Source: Endozoicomonas sp965261315
GTDB lineage: Bacteria > Pseudomonadota > Gammaproteobacteria > Pseudomonadales > Endozoicomonadaceae
Length of the DNA: 64,000 nt
Assembly (NCBI GenBank): GCA_965261315.1
Contig: CBDHDM010000016.1
Location: forward strand, 1-64,000
Reading direction: 5' to 3'
Every line of letters starts with the position of its first letter. Position 1 is the stretch's first letter. Below the pieces are notes generated by a model that did not search any database, was not told the DNA's origin, and was given only the letters and a program-made list of their open reading frames with translations. The position numbers and the translations under genes were made by a program. Below, one piece after another: positions 1-10,072 of the stretch.

Positions 1-549
1 GGTGAGAACATTTATGAAAAATCGATCAATGTGGCTGATCTTCGTCGTCGGGTAGGGATGGTATTTCAGAAGCCAAACCCATTCCCTAAAAGCATCTATG
101 AGAATGTTGCCTATGGCCTGCGAATTCAGGGCATTAACAAAAAGCGCATTCTGGATGAGGTTGTTGAATGGGCCCTGAAGGGTGCTGCTCTATGGAATGA
201 AGTGAAGGATCGTCTTCATGAAAGTGCGCTGGGCTTGTCCGGTGGCCAGCAGCAGCGTCTGGTTATTGCCCGGACCATTGCCGTTGAACCTGAAGTACTG
301 CTTCTGGACGAACCCGCATCAGCACTAGACCCGATCTCCACACTGAAGATTGAAGAGCTGATCAATGAGTTGAAGTCCAAATTCACCATTGTGATTGTGA
401 CTCATAATATGCAGCAGGCGGCACGGGTCTCGGATTACACCGCATTTATGTATATGGGGCGAATGATTGAATATGGCGATACAGACACACTATTCACCAA
501 CCCCCGTAAGAAACAGACTGAAGATTATATTACCGGACGGAACGGCTGA
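1..549 (+). CDS. pstB: Phosphate ABC transporter ATP-binding protein PstB (5' truncated by window edge)
   Basis: ATPase subunit that powers PstCA-mediated phosphate import at the inner membrane. The frame is open from base 1, so the gene enters from outside the window and the Walker A region is not visible. What remains (182 residues) shows the PstB Q-loop MVFQKPNPFPKSIYENV, the signature LSGGQQQRL, Walker B VLLLDEPASALDP and the H-loop VTHNMQQAARVSDYTAFMYMG, with the usual short PstB tail. phoU follows 9 bp after the stop, as in the standard pst-phoU operon. The GTG at 31 is internal, not a start. In this family the operon normally answers to phosphate limitation through PhoB, but its promoter is not in view. 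Confidence 0.95.
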   Translation, partial: GENIYEKSINVADLRRRVGMVFQKPNPFPKSIYENVAYGLRIQGINKKRILDEVVEWALKGAALWNEVKDRLHESALGLSGGQQQRLVIARTIAVEPEVLLLDEPASALDPISTLKIEELINELKSKFTIVIVTHNMQQAARVSDYTAFMYMGRMIEYGDTDTLFTNPRKKQTEDYITGRNG

Positions 550-558
550 GGATTTTCC

Positions 559-1293
559 ATGCCAAACCAAAGTGACCTGCTGACCCATCATATCTCACAA
601 CAGTTCAATCATGAGCTGGAGGAGCTTCGTAATAATCTGCTGTCTATGGGCGGCACGGTTGAGAAGCAGGTTAGCGATTCCATTGAGGCGCTGATCAATG
701 CTGACAGTGATCTGGCCATCGTTGTCTGTGAAAAAGACACTGACATCAATTTTATGGAAACCTCCATTGATCAGGAGTGTTCAAGAATTCTGGCCCGCCG
801 TCAGCCTGCAGCCAGTGATTTGCGATTGGTTCTGGCGTGTACCAAGGTCGCTACGGATCTTGAGCGTATTGGTGATGAGGCGGCTAAAATTGCGCGATTC
901 GCCATAAAACTGTCGGAACAGGGCGAAGCACCCAAAGGTTATATTGAAACCCGTCATATTGGCAGTCATGTCCGTCAGATGACTCAGGATGCACTGAATG
1001 CTTTTGCACGTTTTGATGCTGAGCAGGCATTGGCTGTGGCCAAAGAGGATAAGGCAGTTGATCGGGAGTATAAAAGTGCTACCCGTGAACTGGTCACTTA
1101 TATGATGGAAGATCCCCGCTCAATTACCAGAGTTCTTAATATTATGTGGGTATTACGCTCTCTGGAACGTATTGGTGATCACGCCAGAAATATTGCGGAA
1201 TACGTTATCTATCTTGTAAAAGGGACGGATGTCAGACACATTGGACTTAAGCGGATGCATGAAGAGGTGTTTGATAAGCAACTGGATGATTGA
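559..1293 (+). CDS. phoU: Phosphate signalling complex protein PhoU
   Basis: Cytoplasmic negative regulator linking the Pst transporter to the PhoR/PhoB system. It is 244 residues, normal for the family, and made of two PhoU three-helix repeats. Each repeat carries the conserved metal-binding helix: ATDLERIGDEAAKIA in the first and LRSLERIGDHARNIAEYV in the second. The ATG is preceded by GAGG and lies 9 bp after pstB, so the two are co-transcribed. A weak hairpin (ATAAGC/GCTTAT, 1294-1313, followed by GTTTT) starts right after the stop and may end the operon. Confidence 0.95.
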   Translation: MPNQSDLLTHHISQQFNHELEELRNNLLSMGGTVEKQVSDSIEALINADSDLAIVVCEKDTDINFMETSIDQECSRILARRQPAASDLRLVLACTKVATDLERIGDEAAKIARFAIKLSEQGEAPKGYIETRHIGSHVRQMTQDALNAFARFDAEQALAVAKEDKAVDREYKSATRELVTYMMEDPRSITRVLNIMWVLRSLERIGDHARNIAEYVIYLVKGTDVRHIGLKRMHEEVFDKQLDD

Positions 1294-1583
1294 ATAAGCA
1301 CTATCAAGCTTATGTTTTAAATCAATTTGTTTGTGGGTGGATTTAATTTGAATTCACCCCGGGTTATTTTTATTTATGATATGAGAACAACTAAAGGACT
1401 AATCAGTTTGTTTGTTTTTTTTTAGATTTTCTAAAATTTTCATTAATCTGTCTGGTATTTTTGATTAGTGGTTTTGTATTTTGCACTAATCTATAGTTAT
1501 TAATACCTTTCAGGAAATTATGCTGTTTGTAGCTGAATAAAAAACTTGTAAGAAATCACGGATGAAACAATCGGCAGGTAGCT
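1294..1583 (+). promoter_or_regulatory. Intergenic region and likely promoter of the type I secretion operon
   Basis: AT-rich gap of 290 bp with no open frame. It begins with the weak hairpin described under phoU. Closer to the secretion operon it has long T tracts and sequences such as TTTTGTATTTTGCAC followed by TATAGT and TAATAC, which could hold a sigma-70 promoter, although no well-spaced -35/-10 pair stands out. The downstream gene starts at an ATG with GGCAGG seven to eight bases before it. The main function, promoter plus leader for the exporter-adaptor-adhesin operon, is inferred from position. Confidence 0.35.
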
Positions 1584-3752
1584 ATGAATCAAGCCAGTAC
1601 TATGCATGAAGGCTGGGATATTCCCGATGACCAACCGGCCAAGAGTGATGACCTTCTCGAATGCCTTACCTTGTTAACCCGCTATTATAAGAATCCTTAT
1701 TCCAGAGAGTCTTTAAAAGCCGGGATGCCACTTGAGAATGGTCAATTCACCGCAGAAGTCTTTATCAGGTCATCCGAAAGAGCCGGGTTAGCCTGCAAGG
1801 TTCACAAGCGGGATGTTTCAAAAATATCCCCCCTGGTGGTTCCTGCCGTCTTATTACTGAATAAACGAAAAGCCTGCTTATTGACGGATATTGATCATTC
1901 AAAAGGAATTGCCCAGGTGATCATGCCGGAAACCGGTCGGGGAATACAAACAATAAGACTCAAAGTGCTGAAAGAGTTCTACAGCGGTTTTGTCATGTAT
2001 GTTCGCGAGAAACATCGTTATGATCGACGAACTCCTCAGAAACTAAATGTTAAATCCAGACACTGGTTCTGGGGAACTATTATAGGCTCATGGAGAATTT
2101 ACCGTGACGTTTTACTGGCATCACTGTTAATTAATGTTTTTGCCGTTGCCAGCCCTCTGTTTGTTATGAATGTTTATGACCGGGTGGTTCCGAACCAGGC
2201 ATTCGATACACTCTGGGTTCTGGCTATTGGTACTTTTATTGTTTTCAGCTTCGATTTTATCCTGAAGATGGTGCGCAGTTATTTTATTGATCTGGCTGGT
2301 AAGAAGTCAGATATTTTGCTCTCTTCCGCTATTATGGAACAGGTGCTCGGGCTGAGTATGAAGGCTAGGCCAGCATCTGTTGGCTCATTTGCCAAGAATC
2401 TTCAGGATTTTGAAAGCATTCGAGAATTCATTACTTCATCAACCGTTACTGCCCTGGTTGACTTGCCGTTCACCTGTATCATCCTTTTCGTGATCTTTTT
2501 GCTTGGTGGGCCCGTTGCCATTATTCCACTGGTTGCCATGGTCATTATTGGATTCTACAGCTTCCTTATTCAGGAACCCTTAAAGCAGTCTATTGATAAG
2601 ACACTCCGCTCCAGCCAGCAGAAAAATGCCACGCTGATCGAAAGTCTTTTTGGAATGGAGGCACTGAAGATTGCCCAGGCAGAGAGTGATATTCAGTACC
2701 GGTGGGAAAAGGCAGTGAGCCATATTGCGACATGGAGCATCAAAACCAAACTGCTGAGCTCTTCTGCAACCAGCTTCAGTGCCTATGCTCAACAAATGGC
2801 AAACGTAGGGATGGTTATTCTTGGAGTGTACCTGATCTCAGAGGGCGAGTTGAGTATGGGCGGGTTGATTGCATCCGTAATGCTCTCTGGTCGTTGTCTG
2901 GCGCCCATGGCACAGATTGCCGGATTGGCAACCCGTTATAACCAGTCCAAATCAGCTCTGGATAGCCTTAATCAGATTATGGAGATGCCCACTGAGCGTC
3001 ATGAGGACAGGGATTACGTTAATCGTCCAGACCTGAAAGGCAGCATTGAATTTGATGGTGTGAACTTTACCTATCCCGAGCAGGAAATTCAGGCTTTAAG
3101 GGGTGTCAGTTTAAAAATTAACGCGGGGGAAAAGGTTGGGATTATTGGCCGGATCGGTTCTGGTAAAACGACGATTGAAAAGTTAATCCTTGGACTCTAC
3201 GAGCCGGAGGAAGGTGCCGTTCGAATAGATGGCATTGATTTGAGACAGATAAATCCGACAGACCTTCGCTCCAGTATCGGTTGTGTCAGTCAAGATATCA
3301 CTTTGTTCTACGGTTCTATCAAGGACAATATCATCCTGGGTGCAAATCATATTGAGGACAGCCAGTTGCTGGAGGCTGCCGAGATTGCTGGAGTGACAGA
3401 GTTTGCTGATAAGCACCCCAATGGTTTGGATATGATTGTGGGCGAGCGGGGACAAAATTTGTCAGGGGGGCAGCGACAGAGTATTGCCCTGGCTCGAGCC
3501 CTGCTAATGAATCCGCCGATTCTGGTGATGGATGAGCCATCCAGCTCTATGGATAACACGACTGAGCTGCGGATGAAGGCGCAGTTGAAGAGTCGGTGTC
3601 AAGGCAAGACATTGATACTGGTGACCCATAAAGCCTCAATGCTGGATCTGGTCGATCGTTTGATAGTTGTGGACGGTGGCTGTGTCGTTGCGGATGGGCC
3701 CAAGGATCAGGTGCATGCTGCGTTAAGGCAGGGCAAACTCAAAATAGGATAG
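1584..3752 (+). CDS. Type I secretion system permease/ATPase (LapB/LssB-type)
   Basis: Inner-membrane ABC exporter that recognises the C-terminal signal of the adhesin encoded downstream and drives its one-step export. Length is 722 residues, typical of the family. Residues about 20-150 form a C39-peptidase-like domain; the usual catalytic Cys-His context is not evident, as expected for the non-cleaving version found with RTX-type substrates. A six-helix exporter transmembrane domain follows (about 165-460). The nucleotide-binding domain has Walker A GRIGSGKTT, signature LSGGQRQ and Walker B ILVMDEPSSSMD, and a conserved H-loop in LVTHKASMLD. The start has an AGG-containing binding site. The adaptor gene starts 6 bp after the stop, so exporter, adaptor and adhesin form one operon. 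The outer-membrane TolC-like partner is not in this window. Confidence 0.92.
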   Translation: MNQASTMHEGWDIPDDQPAKSDDLLECLTLLTRYYKNPYSRESLKAGMPLENGQFTAEVFIRSSERAGLACKVHKRDVSKISPLVVPAVLLLNKRKACLLTDIDHSKGIAQVIMPETGRGIQTIRLKVLKEFYSGFVMYVREKHRYDRRTPQKLNVKSRHWFWGTIIGSWRIYRDVLLASLLINVFAVASPLFVMNVYDRVVPNQAFDTLWVLAIGTFIVFSFDFILKMVRSYFIDLAGKKSDILLSSAIMEQVLGLSMKARPASVGSFAKNLQDFESIREFITSSTVTALVDLPFTCIILFVIFLLGGPVAIIPLVAMVIIGFYSFLIQEPLKQSIDKTLRSSQQKNATLIESLFGMEALKIAQAESDIQYRWEKAVSHIATWSIKTKLLSSSATSFSAYAQQMANVGMVILGVYLISEGELSMGGLIASVMLSGRCLAPMAQIAGLATRYNQSKSALDSLNQIMEMPTERHEDRDYVNRPDLKGSIEFDGVNFTYPEQEIQALRGVSLKINAGEKVGIIGRIGSGKTTIEKLILGLYEPEEGAVRIDGIDLRQINPTDLRSSIGCVSQDITLFYGSIKDNIILGANHIEDSQLLEAAEIAGVTEFADKHPNGLDMIVGERGQNLSGGQRQSIALARALLMNPPILVMDEPSSSMDNTTELRMKAQLKSRCQGKTLILVTHKASMLDLVDRLIVVDGGCVVADGPKDQVHAALRQGKLKIG

Positions 3753-3758
3753 GCTGGA

Positions 3759-5246
3759 ATGAGTAGCAGGGATGATAAGGAAATCAAGAACCTGAGAGAG
3801 ACGCCTGTGAATCATACCGATGAGTCAGGAAACCACCAAAAGAGGTCGGATGATTCAGAGCTGGATATGTCATACCTGGCGTTTAATCTTGATGGCGGTG
3901 AGGAGCAGGCTTCTTCAGAGAATACTGAAGAGTCAGTTCTACCTGAAGATATGGAGTATATCTCTGATACCAATGTTGCCATGCTGATAAAAACGCCAAA
4001 AGGCGGTCGTTTACTCATATACACCATGCTATTGGCTCTGTTTTCAGCCATTCTCTGGGCTAGTGTTGCCCGGCTGGATGAGATTACCCGTGGAATGGGA
4101 ATCGTCATTCCATCCTCCCGTTTGCAGGTTGTGCAAAACCTGGAAGGCGGGATTCTGGAAAAGATCTTTGTTAAAGAGGGGGAGCGGGTTCATTCCGGGC
4201 AACCGTTGATGCAGCTGGATGATACCCGTTTTTCTTCCAGCTTTCGGGAGAGTGCCATTGAGTATTTCAGTGAGCTGGCCAAAGCAGCCAGGCTAAAAGC
4301 CGAGCTTTCTGGTGAAACATTAAACTTTCCAGCTGAGCTGGACGATTATCCGGCTTATGTTAAGCGAGAGAGGGAATTTTTCAATCAGCGTGCTGATCGT
4401 TTTAATGCAGAGCTTAACGTAGCTAGCAAACAGGCAATCCAGGCTCAGCACGAATTGATGACAACAGAAGACCTGCTGACATTTTTTATGACCAGCTTTG
4501 AGCTGGGTCAGGATGAGCTTGAGCTGACGATCCCTCTGGCAAAGCAGGGCGTTGTGTCCAGGGTTGAACTGATTCAGTTGAGGCAGCGGGTTAATGATCT
4601 GGAGTCAGACAAACGCAAAACGGAGTTGAGTATTCCTAAGTTACGGGCTGCTTATCAGGAGTCTCTGGCACGTAAAGAAGAGGTTGTTCAGAAATACCGT
4701 TCTGAAATTGTTCAGGAACTTAAGGAAACTGAAGTTCATCTGGATCAACTGGATGAATCGAATAATGCGCTGGAAGATCAGGTGGATCGGACACTGGTTC
4801 GATCCCCAATGGATGGTATTGTGAAGAAAATCCATGTCACGACACTTGGCGGAGTGGTTCAGCCAGGCATGAGCCTGCTGGAAATTGTGCCACTGGAAGA
4901 TAATCTGATGATTGAGACTCAAATTCAGCCAAAAGATATTGGTTTTCTTCGTCAGGGAATGAGGGCCATCGTTAAGCTGACTGCCTATGACTTTGCCATT
5001 TACGGCGGACTTGAAGGTGAAGTTGAGCACATCAGTGCTGATACCATCAAAGATGAGAAGGGAGAGAGCTTTTATATTGTCCGCATAAGAACAAAAAGTA
5101 ACCTTGTTGGCTCAGAGAATAAACCACTCCTCATTATTCCGGGCATGAGAACCAATGTGGACATTATTACCGGAGATAAGACCCTTATGGCTTATCTGCT
5201 CAAGCCGATTCTAAGGGCAAAACAAAATGCGCTGACAGAACGTTAA
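3759..5246 (+). CDS. Type I secretion HlyD-family periplasmic adaptor
   Basis: Membrane fusion protein bridging the ABC exporter to an outer-membrane channel. It has 495 residues: a Ser/Glu-rich cytoplasmic N-terminus (about 1-82), one transmembrane helix (LLIYTMLLALFSAILWASVA, about 85-104), a first barrel-sandwich half (GGILEKIFVKEGERVHSGQ), a long coiled-coil region rich in Glu, Gln and Leu, the second half (VRSPMDGIVKKIHVTTLGG), and a beta-barrel domain near the C-terminus. The cytoplasmic extension is longer than in HlyD of haemolysin systems. The gene sits 6 bp after the exporter and 14 bp before the adhesin, whose start has GGAG in the spacer. Confidence 0.93.
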   Translation: MSSRDDKEIKNLRETPVNHTDESGNHQKRSDDSELDMSYLAFNLDGGEEQASSENTEESVLPEDMEYISDTNVAMLIKTPKGGRLLIYTMLLALFSAILWASVARLDEITRGMGIVIPSSRLQVVQNLEGGILEKIFVKEGERVHSGQPLMQLDDTRFSSSFRESAIEYFSELAKAARLKAELSGETLNFPAELDDYPAYVKREREFFNQRADRFNAELNVASKQAIQAQHELMTTEDLLTFFMTSFELGQDELELTIPLAKQGVVSRVELIQLRQRVNDLESDKRKTELSIPKLRAAYQESLARKEEVVQKYRSEIVQELKETEVHLDQLDESNNALEDQVDRTLVRSPMDGIVKKIHVTTLGGVVQPGMSLLEIVPLEDNLMIETQIQPKDIGFLRQGMRAIVKLTAYDFAIYGGLEGEVEHISADTIKDEKGESFYIVRIRTKSNLVGSENKPLLIIPGMRTNVDIITGDKTLMAYLLKPILRAKQNALTER

Positions 5247-5260
5247 GGCGGAGAATAATT

Positions 5261-8200
5261 ATGGATGCAAATATAGGGAATGTTATTGGCAGTGTGTCCA
5301 GTGTCAGTGGACGGGTAATTGCTGTTTCTGCGGACGGAACCATCCGTGTACTTAAAGAGGGGGATCCTATCTATGAAGGTGATCAGGTAACGACCCAAAA
5401 TGGTGCAGTTCTTCAGGTTCAGTTAAGCAGTGGTAGTGTTGTGGAGCTGAATACGCAGTCAACCCAGCTATTTGACAATGCCTTCATCGCTGCTGTTTCT
5501 ACTGGCGATAAAGACAGGGCTGATGAACAGGATGAGGCTGCCAGTGTTGCAGAGGTGATAGGAGAGGGGGATATTGTTGATGCGGCAAGTAATGATGAAG
5601 CATCACCGGTCAACGAAATGAATAACCCTGAAGCGGGTGAGAGCAGCGATTCAGAAAGTTCAGTAATTTCGCCGGATGATACACCTGTTGTTGTGCGGGA
5701 TGATAGTTGGGATAACGTCGATATTTCAGATATAGAAGATGATTATGATTCTCCCTCTGAACCCGTTGTTGAAAGTAGTCGTTTTCAGGTAGCACAAGCA
5801 GAAGTTGATGAAATTCCAGATCCTGCAGTTGCACCGGTGAGGCAGGTTGCTGCAGACACCCCGGCAGATACTCGATCAGAGATCAGTGATGTCGATACGG
5901 GTACTGTTATCGAAGACAGCGGCTCTGTGCTCACCACCTCGGGAACCCTGACCATCAGTGACCCGGACAGCGGCGAGGCGCAGTTTGCCGCCGGTACTTA
6001 CAACGGTGTTTACGGTGACATCGTGCTGGATGCCGCCGGTAGCTGGACCTACAGTGCCGACAATACCCGGAACGCCATTCAGGCACTGGGCAGCGGCGAC
6101 ACCCTGGTTGATACGGTCACTGTACAGTCGGTGGACGGCACCAACCACCCGGTGACCATCACCCTTGCCGGTACTAATGATGGCGCAGTGATCACCGGCA
6201 TGGACAGCGGTTCGCTGAGCGAAGACGCCAGCGCCACCCTGACCGCTTCCGGCGCCCTTAACATCAGCGATGCCGATACCGGGGAAGCGCAGTTTACCGC
6301 TGCCACCGTGAACGGCAGCTACGGCGATCTGACCATCGATGCCAACGGTAACTGGAGTTACAGCGCCGACAATACTCAGGCCGCGATCCAGGCGCTCGGC
6401 AGCGGTGACAGCCTGAGCGACACGCTGACCGTACAATCGCTGGATGGCACCAGCCACGACATGACCCTGACCATTAACGGCAGTAATGATGGGCCGGTGC
6501 TCAATATTGCCATTATCAGCCAGTCAGCCAGTCAGGGTGCTGCTTTCAGTTACCAGGTGCCCGCCAATACCTTCAGCGACCCGGACGGTGATGCGCTCAC
6601 GTATTCTGCCACGCTGGACGACGGCAGTGCCCTGCCGGGCTGGCTGAGCTTTGATGCCGGTAGCCGGACCTTCTCGGGTACCCCCGGCAACGCCGATGTG
6701 GGTGCGTTGTCGGTGCTGGTCAGTGCCAGTGATGGCCAGGCCAGCACGACCGCCACCTTTGCCCTTAATGTGGGCAATATCAATGATCCGGCGGTGATTG
6801 GGGGGGACGACAGCGGTAGCGTGACCGAAGACAGCGGCCCTGTGCTCACCACCTCGGGAACCCTGACCATCAGTGACCCGGACAGCGGCGAGGCGCAGTT
6901 TGCCGCCGGTACTTACAACGGTGTTTACGGTGACATTGTGCTGGATGCCGCCGGTAGCTGGACCTACAGTGCCGACAATACCCGGAACGCCATTCAGGCA
7001 CTGGGCAGCGGCGACACCCTGGTTGATACGGTCACTGTACAGTCGGTGGACGGCACCAACCACCCGGTGACCATCACCCTTGCCGGTACTAATGATGGCG
7101 CAGTGATCACCGGCATGGACAGCGGTTCGCTGAGCGAAGACGCCAGCGCCACCCTGACCGCTTCCGGCGCCCTTAACATCAGCGATGCCGATACCGGGGA
7201 AGCGCAGTTTACCGCTGCCACCGTGAACGGCAGCTACGGCGATCTGACCATCGATGCCAACGGCAACTGGAGTTACAGCGCCGACAATACTCAGGCCTCG
7301 ATCCAGGCGCTCGGCAGCGGTGACAGCCTGAGCGACACGCTGACCGTACAATCGCTGGATGGCACCAGCCACGACATGACCCTGACCATTAACGGCAGTA
7401 ATGATGGCCCGGTGCTCAATATTGCCATTATCAGCCAGTCAGCCAGTCAGGGTGCTGCTTTCAGTTACCAGGTGCCCGCCAATACCTTCAGCGACCCGGA
7501 CGGTGATGCGCTCACGTATTCTGCCACGCTGGACGACGGCAGTGCCCTGCCGGGCTGGCTGAGCTTTGATGCCGGTAGCCGGACCTTCTCGGGTACCCCC
7601 GGCAACGCCGATGTGGGTGCGTTGTCGGTGCTGGTCAGTGCCAGTGATGGCCAGGCCAGCACGACCGCCACCTTTGCCCTTAATGTGGGCAATATCAATG
7701 ATCCGGCGGTGATTGGGGGTGACGACAGCGGTAGCGTGACCGAAGACAGCGGCCCTGTGCTCACCACCTCGGGAACCCTGACCATCAGTGACCCGGACAG
7801 CGGTGAGGCGCAGTTTGCCGCCGGTACTTACAACGGTGTTTACGGTGACATCGTGCTGGATGCCGCCGGTAGCTGGACCTACAGTGCCGACAATACCCGG
7901 AACGCCATTCAGGCACTGGGCAGCGGCGACACCCTGGTTGATACGGTCACTGTACAGTCGGTGGACGGCACCAACCACCCGGTGACCATCACCCTTGCCG
8001 GTACTAATGATGGCGCAGTGATCACCGGCATGGACAGCGGTTCGCTGAGCGAAGACGCCAGCGCCACCCTGACCGCTTCCGGCGCCCTTAACATCAGCGA
8101 TGCCGATACCGGGGAAGCGCAGTTTACCGCTGCCACCGTGAGCGGCAGCTACGGCGATCTGACCATCGATGCCAACGGCAACTGGAGTTACAGCGCCGAC

Positions 8201-10072
8201 AATACTCAGGCCGCGATCCAGGCGCTCGGCAGCGGTGACAGCCTGAGCGACACGCTGACCGTACAATCGCTGGATGGCACCAGCCACGACATGACCCTGA
8301 CCATTAACGGCAGTAATGATGGCCCGGTACTCGATATTGCCATCAACGGTCAGTCCGCCAGCCAGGGTTCCGCCTTCAGTTACCAGGTGCCCGCCAATAC
8401 CTTCAGCGACCCGGACGGTGATGCGCTCACGTATTCTGCCACGCTGGACGACGGCAGTGCCCTGCCGGGCTGGCTGAGCTTTGATGCCGGTAGCCGGACC
8501 TTCTCGGGTACCCCTGGCAACGCCGATGTGGGTGCGTTGTCGGTGCTGGTCAGTGCCAGTGATGGCCAGGCCAGCACGACCGCCACCTTTGCCCTTAATG
8601 TGGGCAATATCAATGATCCGGCGGTGATTGGGGGTAACGACAGCGGTAGCGTGACCGAAGACAGCGGCCCTGTGCTCACCACCTCGGGAACCCTGACCAT
8701 CAGTGACCCGGACAGCGGCGAGGCGCAGTTTGCCGCCGGTACTTACAACGGTGTTTACGGTGACATTGTGCTGGATGCCGCCGGTAGCTGGACCTACAGT
8801 GCCGACAATACCCGGAACGCCATTCAGGCACTGGGCAGCGGCGACACCCTGGTTGATACGGTCACTGTACAGTCGGTGGACGGCACCAACCACCCGGTGA
8901 CCATCACCCTTGCCGGTACTAATGATGGCGCAGTGATCACCGGCATGGACAGCGGTTCGCTGAGCGAAGACGCCAGCGCCACCCTGACCGCTTCCGGCGC
9001 CCTTAACATCAGCGATGCCGATACCGGGGAAGCGCAGTTTACCGCTGCCACCGTGAGCGGCAGCTACGGCGATCTGACCATCGATGCCAACGGCAACTGG
9101 AGTTACAGCGCCGACAATACTCAGACCGCGATCCAGGCGCTCGGCAGCGGTGACAGCCTGAGCGACACGCTGACCGTACAATCGCTGGATGGCACCAGCC
9201 ACGACATGACCCTGACCATTAACGGCAGTAATGATGGCCCGGTACTCGATATTGCCATCAACGGTCAGTCCGCCAGCCAGGGTTCCGCCTTCAGTTACCA
9301 GGTGCCCGCCAATACCTTCAGCGACCCGGACGGTGATGCGCTCACGTATTCTGCCACGCTGGACGACGGCAGTGCCCTGCCGGGCTGGCTGAGCTTTGAT
9401 GCCGGTAGCCGGACCTTCTCGGGTACCCCTGGCAACGCCGATGTGGGTGCGTTGTCGGTGCTGGTCAGTGCCAGTGATGGCCAGGCCAGCACGACCGCCA
9501 CCTTTGCCCTTAATGTGGGCAATATCAATGATCCGGCGGTGATTGGGGGTGACGACAGCGGTAGCGTGACCGAAGACAGCGGCCCTGTGCTCACCACCTC
9601 GGGAACCCTGACCATCAGTGACCCGGACAGCGGTGAGGCGCAGTTTGCCGCCGGTACTTACAACGGTGTTTACGGTGACATCGTGCTGGATGCCGCCGGT
9701 AGCTGGACCTACAGTGCCGACAATACCCGGAACGCCATTCAGGCACTGGGCAGCGGCGACACCCTGGTTGATACGGTCACTGTACAGTCGGTGGACGGCA
9801 CCAACCACCCGGTGACCATCACCCTTGCCGGTACTAATGATGGCGCAGTGATCACCGGCATGGACAGCGGTTCGCTGAGCGAAGACGCCAGCGCCACCCT
9901 GACCGCTTCCGGCGCCCTTAACATCAGCGATGCCGATACCGGGGAAGCGCAGTTTACCGCTGCCACCGTGAGCGGCAGCTACGGCGATCTGACCATCGAT
10001 GCCAAGCCTGAGCGACACGCTGACCGTACAATCGCTGGATGGCACCAGCCACGACATGACCCTGACCATTGA
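5261..10072 (+). CDS. Giant type I-secreted repeat adhesin, N-terminal part (frame interrupted)
   Basis: First 1603 residues of a surface adhesin in which the same frame resumes at 10145 and ends at 23176 (about 5970 codons in all). Residues 1-80 resemble the N-terminal retention module of LapA-like adhesins (IGSVSSVSGRVIAVSADGTI, then LKEGDPIYEGDQVTT). A long acidic Asp/Ser/Glu linker follows (about 85-205). Then come tandem units of two VCBS-type repeats plus one dystroglycan/cadherin-like Ig domain with Ca2+-type DPDGDALTYS motifs. No canonical TAAG/PAAG LapG protease site is seen near the retention module. The last 25 or so residues before the stop at 10070-10072 are out-of-frame sequence from a rearranged insert, so the true protein is either truncated here or this is a sequence/assembly fault. 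Confidence 0.85.
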   Translation: MDANIGNVIGSVSSVSGRVIAVSADGTIRVLKEGDPIYEGDQVTTQNGAVLQVQLSSGSVVELNTQSTQLFDNAFIAAVSTGDKDRADEQDEAASVAEVIGEGDIVDAASNDEASPVNEMNNPEAGESSDSESSVISPDDTPVVVRDDSWDNVDISDIEDDYDSPSEPVVESSRFQVAQAEVDEIPDPAVAPVRQVAADTPADTRSEISDVDTGTVIEDSGSVLTTSGTLTISDPDSGEAQFAAGTYNGVYGDIVLDAAGSWTYSADNTRNAIQALGSGDTLVDTVTVQSVDGTNHPVTITLAGTNDGAVITGMDSGSLSEDASATLTASGALNISDADTGEAQFTAATVNGSYGDLTIDANGNWSYSADNTQAAIQALGSGDSLSDTLTVQSLDGTSHDMTLTINGSNDGPVLNIAIISQSASQGAAFSYQVPANTFSDPDGDALTYSATLDDGSALPGWLSFDAGSRTFSGTPGNADVGALSVLVSASDGQASTTATFALNVGNINDPAVIGGDDSGSVTEDSGPVLTTSGTLTISDPDSGEAQFAAGTYNGVYGDIVLDAAGSWTYSADNTRNAIQALGSGDTLVDTVTVQSVDGTNHPVTITLAGTNDGAVITGMDSGSLSEDASATLTASGALNISDADTGEAQFTAATVNGSYGDLTIDANGNWSYSADNTQASIQALGSGDSLSDTLTVQSLDGTSHDMTLTINGSNDGPVLNIAIISQSASQGAAFSYQVPANTFSDPDGDALTYSATLDDGSALPGWLSFDAGSRTFSGTPGNADVGALSVLVSASDGQASTTATFALNVGNINDPAVIGGDDSGSVTEDSGPVLTTSGTLTISDPDSGEAQFAAGTYNGVYGDIVLDAAGSWTYSADNTRNAIQALGSGDTLVDTVTVQSVDGTNHPVTITLAGTNDGAVITGMDSGSLSEDASATLTASGALNISDADTGEAQFTAATVSGSYGDLTIDANGNWSYSADNTQAAIQALGSGDSLSDTLTVQSLDGTSHDMTLTINGSNDGPVLDIAINGQSASQGSAFSYQVPANTFSDPDGDALTYSATLDDGSALPGWLSFDAGSRTFSGTPGNADVGALSVLVSASDGQASTTATFALNVGNINDPAVIGGNDSGSVTEDSGPVLTTSGTLTISDPDSGEAQFAAGTYNGVYGDIVLDAAGSWTYSADNTRNAIQALGSGDTLVDTVTVQSVDGTNHPVTITLAGTNDGAVITGMDSGSLSEDASATLTASGALNISDADTGEAQFTAATVSGSYGDLTIDANGNWSYSADNTQTAIQALGSGDSLSDTLTVQSLDGTSHDMTLTINGSNDGPVLDIAINGQSASQGSAFSYQVPANTFSDPDGDALTYSATLDDGSALPGWLSFDAGSRTFSGTPGNADVGALSVLVSASDGQASTTATFALNVGNINDPAVIGGDDSGSVTEDSGPVLTTSGTLTISDPDSGEAQFAAGTYNGVYGDIVLDAAGSWTYSADNTRNAIQALGSGDTLVDTVTVQSVDGTNHPVTITLAGTNDGAVITGMDSGSLSEDASATLTASGALNISDADTGEAQFTAATVSGSYGDLTIDAKPERHADRTIAGWHQPRHDPDH

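Noticed and set aside
1570..1584. Possible riboswitch or attenuator before the secretion operon
   Set aside because: No paired structure or leader peptide could be recognised in the 290-bp leader.
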